The translations under genes and the position numbers were made by a program. Below the pieces are notes generated by a model. It was not told the DNA's origin and did not search any database. It saw nothing but the letters and a program-made list of their open reading frames with translations. Of a stretch of DNA of 64,000 nucleotides, positions 61,025 to 64,000 are shown in pieces; the stretch's first letter is position 1, and each line of letters starts with the position of its first letter. Source of the DNA: an uncultured Dehalococcoidia bacterium (lineage in GTDB: Bacteria > Chloroflexota > Dehalococcoidia > Dehalococcoidales > UBA1222); NCBI GenBank assembly GCA_903844845.1, contig CAIMVG010000023.1, positions 21,506 through 85,505 on the forward strand, read 5' to 3'.

Positions 61025-61060
61025 ACTCCCCGCTGTCATCCCGGAGCGGCATACGGGATC
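61025..61060. repeat. Dispersed palindromic repeat, copy B
   Basis: ACTCCCCGCTGTCATCCCGG (61025-61044) followed by CGGGATC at 61054-61060. It is a near copy (19 of 20) of the repeat at 54623-54642. It lies in the gap just upstream of miaB. Confidence 0.7.
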
Positions 61061-61154
61061 CATTTCCATCACTTTGTTGAGCGTAGCGAAACAATATAAA
61101 AGTTACTCCTGGGCTTCATTTTTTTAAGGTCTGCATCCTTCGCCGTCTTCAGTT

Positions 61155-61856
61155 TTAAGGTCCTAAAAAATCCGTTATGGTTTCGATGAATTCGCGGAAT
61201 TGCCCCACGAAGAACAGGTGCCCGCCGTTGAAGGTCACCATCTTCGATCCTTCGATGCGTTCGTGCATTTCCTTCGCAAGTTTGATCGGGACCAGGGGGT
61301 CGTCTTTGCCGTGAAGGATCAGCGTGGGCATGCGGAGTTCATGGAGGCGGGCGGTTGCTTCGTAGCCTCCGGAGGCCTCCCACTGGCGCTTGAAAGCGTA
61401 ATACGGCTGCGGGTATTGTTTCGATCCCCTCGCCTTGTTCCTTGAGGTGAGGTTGAGCCGCAGTCTGTGTATCCAGCCATGTCGCTTCGTTCGTTTCATA
61501 CGTGTTGAGACCAGGACAAGGCTTTTAACCAGTTCCGGACGGCTGAGGGCCAGCGCGGCGGCGATGCGCCCTCCCATCGAGAGGCCGAGGATGTGGGCGT
61601 TTTTGATCCCTATGCTGTCCAGAACCCCGGCAACGTCGCTGGCCATAATCTCAATGGTATACGGGGCGTCGGGTTTGTCGCTGCGGCCCGCCCCGCGGTT
61701 GTCGACCGCTATAAAATCGTATTTTCTCGAAAAAGAGAGGCCGAGCCCCTGCCACTCGGAGATATCGCTGCTCAACCCGTTGAGGAAAACAAGGGGTTCG
61801 CCTGCTCCGGAACGCTGGTAATAAAGGTTGATATTGTTAACTGTTAGATAGGGCAT
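61155..61856 (-). CDS. Alpha/beta hydrolase
   Basis: This 233-residue cytoplasmic protein has FLNGLSSDISEWQGL for the oxyanion region, VDNRGAGRSDKPDAPYT, nucleophile elbow LGLSMGGRIAAAL (Ser near residue 94), acid LHGKDDPLVP near 198 and a final FNGGHLFFVGQ with the catalytic His. It fits the epoxide-hydrolase/haloperoxidase-like esterase group; substrate unknown. The tRNA-Ser gene lies 58 bases upstream on the same strand. Confidence 0.82.
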   Translation of the reverse strand: MPYLTVNNINLYYQRSGAGEPLVFLNGLSSDISEWQGLGLSFSRKYDFIAVDNRGAGRSDKPDAPYTIEIMASDVAGVLDSIGIKNAHILGLSMGGRIAAALALSRPELVKSLVLVSTRMKRTKRHGWIHRLRLNLTSRNKARGSKQYPQPYYAFKRQWEASGGYEATARLHELRMPTLILHGKDDPLVPIKLAKEMHERIEGSKMVTFNGGHLFFVGQFREFIETITDFLGP

Positions 61857-61913
61857 ATTGTTGGTTGAAGAAGGAGTATTTTGGGAGATGTGATCGTGGA
61901 ACTGCAGGGCCGA

Positions 61914-62005
61914 TGGCGGAGGGAGAGAGATTCGAACTCTCGACCCTGATTACTCAGGGCAAGCGCTTAGCAGGCGCCCGCACTAGGCCACTATGCGATC
62001 CCTCC
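61914..62005 (-). tRNA. tRNA-Ser (anticodon GCU)
   Basis: Read on the minus strand, the 92 bases start GGAGGGA and end TCCCTCC, G, CCA, so the acceptor stem is perfect and CCA is encoded. The anticodon arm GCGCCTGCTAAGCGC gives loop CTGCTAA with anticodon GCT (codons AGC/AGU). A long variable arm (TGCCCTGAGTAATCAGGGT) is typical of serine tRNA. The T arm contains GAGAGTTCGAATCTCTC. Confidence 0.95.
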
Positions 62006-62146
62006 ATTTGGCACTCAATACTATATCATAAGAGCCTGTGTAGCTCAAAGGGGTTGGGGGAATTTGGCCGGTCACGCAATAGAAACAGATTTACGAAAAC
62101 GTCCGGGCATTCAGACAAGCAGTCCCGACCCATAGGTATTTACACT

Positions 62147-62950
62147 TTACGCCAGGTTTTTAATATCTTTAACGAGGTTTCGGTAAGCCTCCGCGTTCAT
62201 AAGGTTGTTAAGTTCTCCGGGTTTAGAAAGCTGGACGACTACCAGCCATCCTCCGTTATACGGGTCGTTTATCACAGGTTCGAGTACCTTGCCCTGCTTT
62301 ACCAGGGAGTTTAAGAAATCATTGACTTCGAGTACTTTGCAGCTGACGGGGTTGATAAGATCGGCGATCAATTTGTATCCTGAAATAATTCCGAAGGCAT
62401 CTCCGATAGCAAACACATCTCCGACAACGGGCAGTTCTATATTGTAGGGCTCATACAGGATTTCCACCATGGTGGTAGTGATCCCCATCACCGCTATGTT
62501 GGATGATAATGCCTTGACCCATATATTGTCGTTGGAATAGACCCGGTCGGTCGCTACTGTACACGCGGTTCCAGTGATGACGATAACCTGGGGCGGGTTG
62601 ACGGGCGGGAGATATGAATATTCGGCGGGGACGCCGGTCGGCGCCACCGAAGTTTGAGCCGGGGTGCTTGCGGCGGATGCTGTCGAACTCGAAGATACGG
62701 CAGATGGTGTCGAGACTGTCGTCTTTGAATCAGTAAGTCCCGGGTTAACGGTGGTGGCGGTGGTGGTGGTCTTCGTCGTTTCCCCAGTGGTAACTATCGA
62801 GGTTTTACATGCAGCTGCCATTGCTATGGTTCCGATGACGGCTCCGGTTGCGGTGACCCCGGCTCTTTTCAAAAATTGCCGCCTGGAGAATCTGGCAACA
62901 CGGAAGATGTCCCTTATCCCCACGTTTTTTCGTTCTTTATTTTCTGACAT
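62147..62950 (-). CDS. Tat-exported glycine-cleavage-H-like (lipoyl-type) lipoprotein
   Basis: 267 residues from ATG 62950 behind AGGAG. A twin-arginine signal (SRRQFLKR, residues 22-29) ends at a lipobox-like AAAC (Cys48). A Thr/Ser-rich linker of about 60 residues follows. The domain from about residue 137 aligns with GcvH: VYSNDNIWVK, then VMGITTTMVEIL, ELPVVGD, FGIISGYKLIADLINPVS and EVND, then NDPYNGGWL. Lys193 falls exactly on the lipoylated lysine of H proteins (ESVKA in E. coli, SGYKL here). I infer an extracytoplasmic lipoyl-domain protein, an unusual location. It lies 18 bases after the knuckle-protein gene in the same direction, downstream of a second molybdenum-hydroxylase. Confidence 0.8.
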   Translation of the reverse strand: MSENKERKNVGIRDIFRVARFSRRQFLKRAGVTATGAVIGTIAMAAACKTSIVTTGETTKTTTTATTVNPGLTDSKTTVSTPSAVSSSSTASAASTPAQTSVAPTGVPAEYSYLPPVNPPQVIVITGTACTVATDRVYSNDNIWVKALSSNIAVMGITTTMVEILYEPYNIELPVVGDVFAIGDAFGIISGYKLIADLINPVSCKVLEVNDFLNSLVKQGKVLEPVINDPYNGGWLVVVQLSKPGELNNLMNAEAYRNLVKDIKNLA

Positions 62951-62968
62951 ATTGGCTCCTTTCAAACA

Positions 62969-63577
62969 TCAGCTTACGGCGTCGCCGGCCGGGATAAGCA
63001 GCGGTGAATTATACGGCTGTAGTATGCGCTGGGTTTCCTTGAGGTTATTTTTCATCCCGTTGTAGAGCGGCCAGGCATTCAGTGATACTGCACCGGTGCC
63101 GTTGCAGGCTTTGCAGGGGATGTTGCTGCCGACAACTTCGGCGGTTACCCGGGTATTCCCGACAGTGTCTGTGTTAACTTTGAAATATATATCGAATAGG
63201 TCCGTTACTTCGTTGCCGGCAGGCACATCGACGACAGTAAATTGGGTATCCAGGATGGTGCTTTTTGCGTAATCAAGCAGGTATAAATTGACATAACCAT
63301 GGGCATCGCGGGTGCTGTTGTTATAAAGGACGAGTGTGATTTGATCGTCCAGCAGCCGGTAGTTATTACACCCGTTCAGGGATACCGATACCGTGATGCT
63401 GTTCATGCCGGAAATGACAACTCCCTCCATCCCGGTGCTGGAAACAGATCCGCTGCCATCGCATACCGGGCATGGAACTTTTATCATGGCCGTGGCCAGC
63501 AGCAGGGGCACTATGCCGAAGAAAGCCATGAACTTCTTCTGGAACTTGAATCTGTATTTTCCGGGGGGTGATGTCAT
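62969..63577 (-). CDS. Membrane-anchored protein with two CxxCxGxG knuckles (second copy)
   Basis: This 202-residue paralogue of the protein at 9432-10064 has an N-terminal basic stretch, a membrane segment (AFFGIVPLLLATAMI) followed by CPVCDGSG, a beta-rich middle of about 105 residues and CKACNGTG near residue 160. The opening FKFQKKFMAFFGIVPLLLATAMIKVPCP matches the first copy nearly residue for residue over the anchor (for example IVPLLLATA and IKVPCPVC). It follows the partial FAD-subunit gene, and the GcvH-like gene follows it. The shared order in both modules suggests a common role with the exported enzyme. Confidence 0.75.
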   Translation of the reverse strand: MTSPPGKYRFKFQKKFMAFFGIVPLLLATAMIKVPCPVCDGSGSVSSTGMEGVVISGMNSITVSVSLNGCNNYRLLDDQITLVLYNNSTRDAHGYVNLYLLDYAKSTILDTQFTVVDVPAGNEVTDLFDIYFKVNTDTVGNTRVTAEVVGSNIPCKACNGTGAVSLNAWPLYNGMKNNLKETQRILQPYNSPLLIPAGDAVS

Positions 63578-63693
63578 AGGCCGCCTCGCAGGTGTATAAA
63601 TATCTTTATATATTACTATACAACATCCGCCCCGTGTAGAGTTGTGACCGGGGTCTCTTTTGTAAAGCCGCGTGCATCATGTAGATTTATAGT

Positions 63694-63729
63694 AAGTGGA
63701 GCCCCGATATTATCGGGGCTCCACTTATT
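63694..63729 (-). terminator. Strong hairpin after the second Mo-hydroxylase FAD gene
   Basis: AAGTGGAGCCCCGATA (63694-63709) and TATCGGGGCTCCACTT (63711-63726) are perfect inverse complements around one base. On the minus strand it lies 20 bases past the FAD-subunit stop, as the matching terminator does at 9230-9264. Confidence 0.85.
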
Positions 63730-63745
63730 TGAAGTGTTCGGGGAG

Positions 63746-64000
63746 TTAGACGCTGGCCAGGAGGGCCCTCTTGATGAGGGTCTTGGCTATCTGGACTTTG
63801 TACTTGTTACCAGGGAGTGCTGTAGCGTTGGCGACCGTTTGGGTCGCAGCTCCGGCCGCATCTGCGGTGGCGGTGCTGACAGCCTTGCCGGTGATGGATG
63901 TTTCGGCGTCGGTGGCCCGTTTAGGCGAGTTATATACCCCGCCCAGCACGATACTGGCTTTGCTGACGGTGCCGCCGGCTGAAGTAACGACAGCGGCGCA
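63746..64000 (-). CDS. FAD-binding subunit of a second molybdenum hydroxylase (5' part outside window)
   Basis: The open frame enters from the right edge and ends at TAA 63746-63748. The 84 visible residues include SAGGTVSKASIVLGGVYNSP and the C-terminal KYKVQIAKTLIKRALL. They match the end of the FAD subunit at 8200-9204 (AGGSVTAASIVLGAVYGQP and YKVQIIKVMVQKAVL), including an Ala/Thr-rich low-complexity stretch between them. The N-terminal part with the FAD site is beyond the window. A canonical start inside the window is not expected, and an in-frame GTG at 63949 is internal. Confidence 0.85.
   Translation of the reverse strand, partial: CAAVVTSAGGTVSKASIVLGGVYNSPKRATDAETSITGKAVSTATADAAGAATQTVANATALPGNKYKVQIAKTLIKRALLASV

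Noticed and set aside
62030..62060. GTGTAGCTCAAAGGGGTTGG resembling the start of a second tRNA
   Set aside because: No anticodon stem, T arm or matching acceptor stem follows.
1..64000. CRISPR arrays, insertion sequences, prophage or integrase genes
   Set aside because: I saw no repeat-spacer pattern, no transposase or integrase motif and no terminal inverted repeats. The interior gene order looks like a stable core region.

Overview
The window is a bacterial chromosome segment of roughly balanced base composition. It is dense in housekeeping genes and shows no rRNA, transposase or CRISPR. The gene content points to an anaerobic member of the Chloroflexota, most likely class Dehalococcoidia: a two-subunit class I fumarase, an AsnC-type regulator beside an aminotransferase, der-plsY-gpsA, hrcA-grpE-dnaK with two J-domain genes, a very large 2-hydroxyacyl-CoA dehydratase activator, and several Tat-exported redox proteins. 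This placement is inferred from gene content; no 16S gene is present.

Left edge (1-14 kb): the window opens inside a giant BadF/BadG-type activator on the minus strand. Next comes a plus-strand operon for an exported molybdenum hydroxylase (2Fe-2S, molybdopterin and FAD subunits). It is followed by a strong terminator, a membrane-anchored protein with two CxxCxGxG knuckles and an unknown protein. Four minus-strand genes follow: a YkgJ-like Cys-cluster protein, a cupredoxin-like lipoprotein, a YedY/sulfite-oxidase-like Tat protein and a dihaem cytochrome c, which look like an extracytoplasmic electron-transfer set. The right edge (62.1-64 kb) mirrors this in the opposite orientation: the end of a second FAD subunit, a strong hairpin, a paralogue of the knuckle protein, and then a Tat-exported glycine-cleavage H-like protein that keeps the lipoyl lysine. 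These flanking modules are the most unusual content here.

Middle (14-61 kb): small-molecule and housekeeping genes. They include an EamA transporter, a membrane protein/XRE regulator pair, a lipase-like hydrolase, an acyl carrier protein with a long basic tail, a FabK/nitronate-monooxygenase-like enzyme, a DUF2779 nuclease, cysE, nadA, an AIR-synthase-like protein, a LacC/LacD-like kinase-aldolase pair, ispH, trpS, an aminotransferase with an Lrp/AsnC regulator, pyrD, rluD, lspA, a DksA-like protein, HIT, fumarase, Nudix, GNAT and nadK. The heat-shock operon follows behind a CIRCE-like operator, then der-plsY-gpsA, argF, polA, mutM, a radical SAM protein, gltX, an RDD protein, nadC, nadB, yajC, miaB, a hydrolase and tRNA-Ser(GCU). 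The de novo NAD genes nadA, nadB and nadC, plus nadK, are all present but split among three places.

Unusual expression signals also recur. nadB and the RDD gene appear to start at non-canonical ATT and ATA codons behind good Shine-Dalgarno sequences. polA has an extended -10 (TGCTATAAT) placed for a leaderless transcript. The same nonamer precedes the AsnC-type regulator and a small basic-protein gene.
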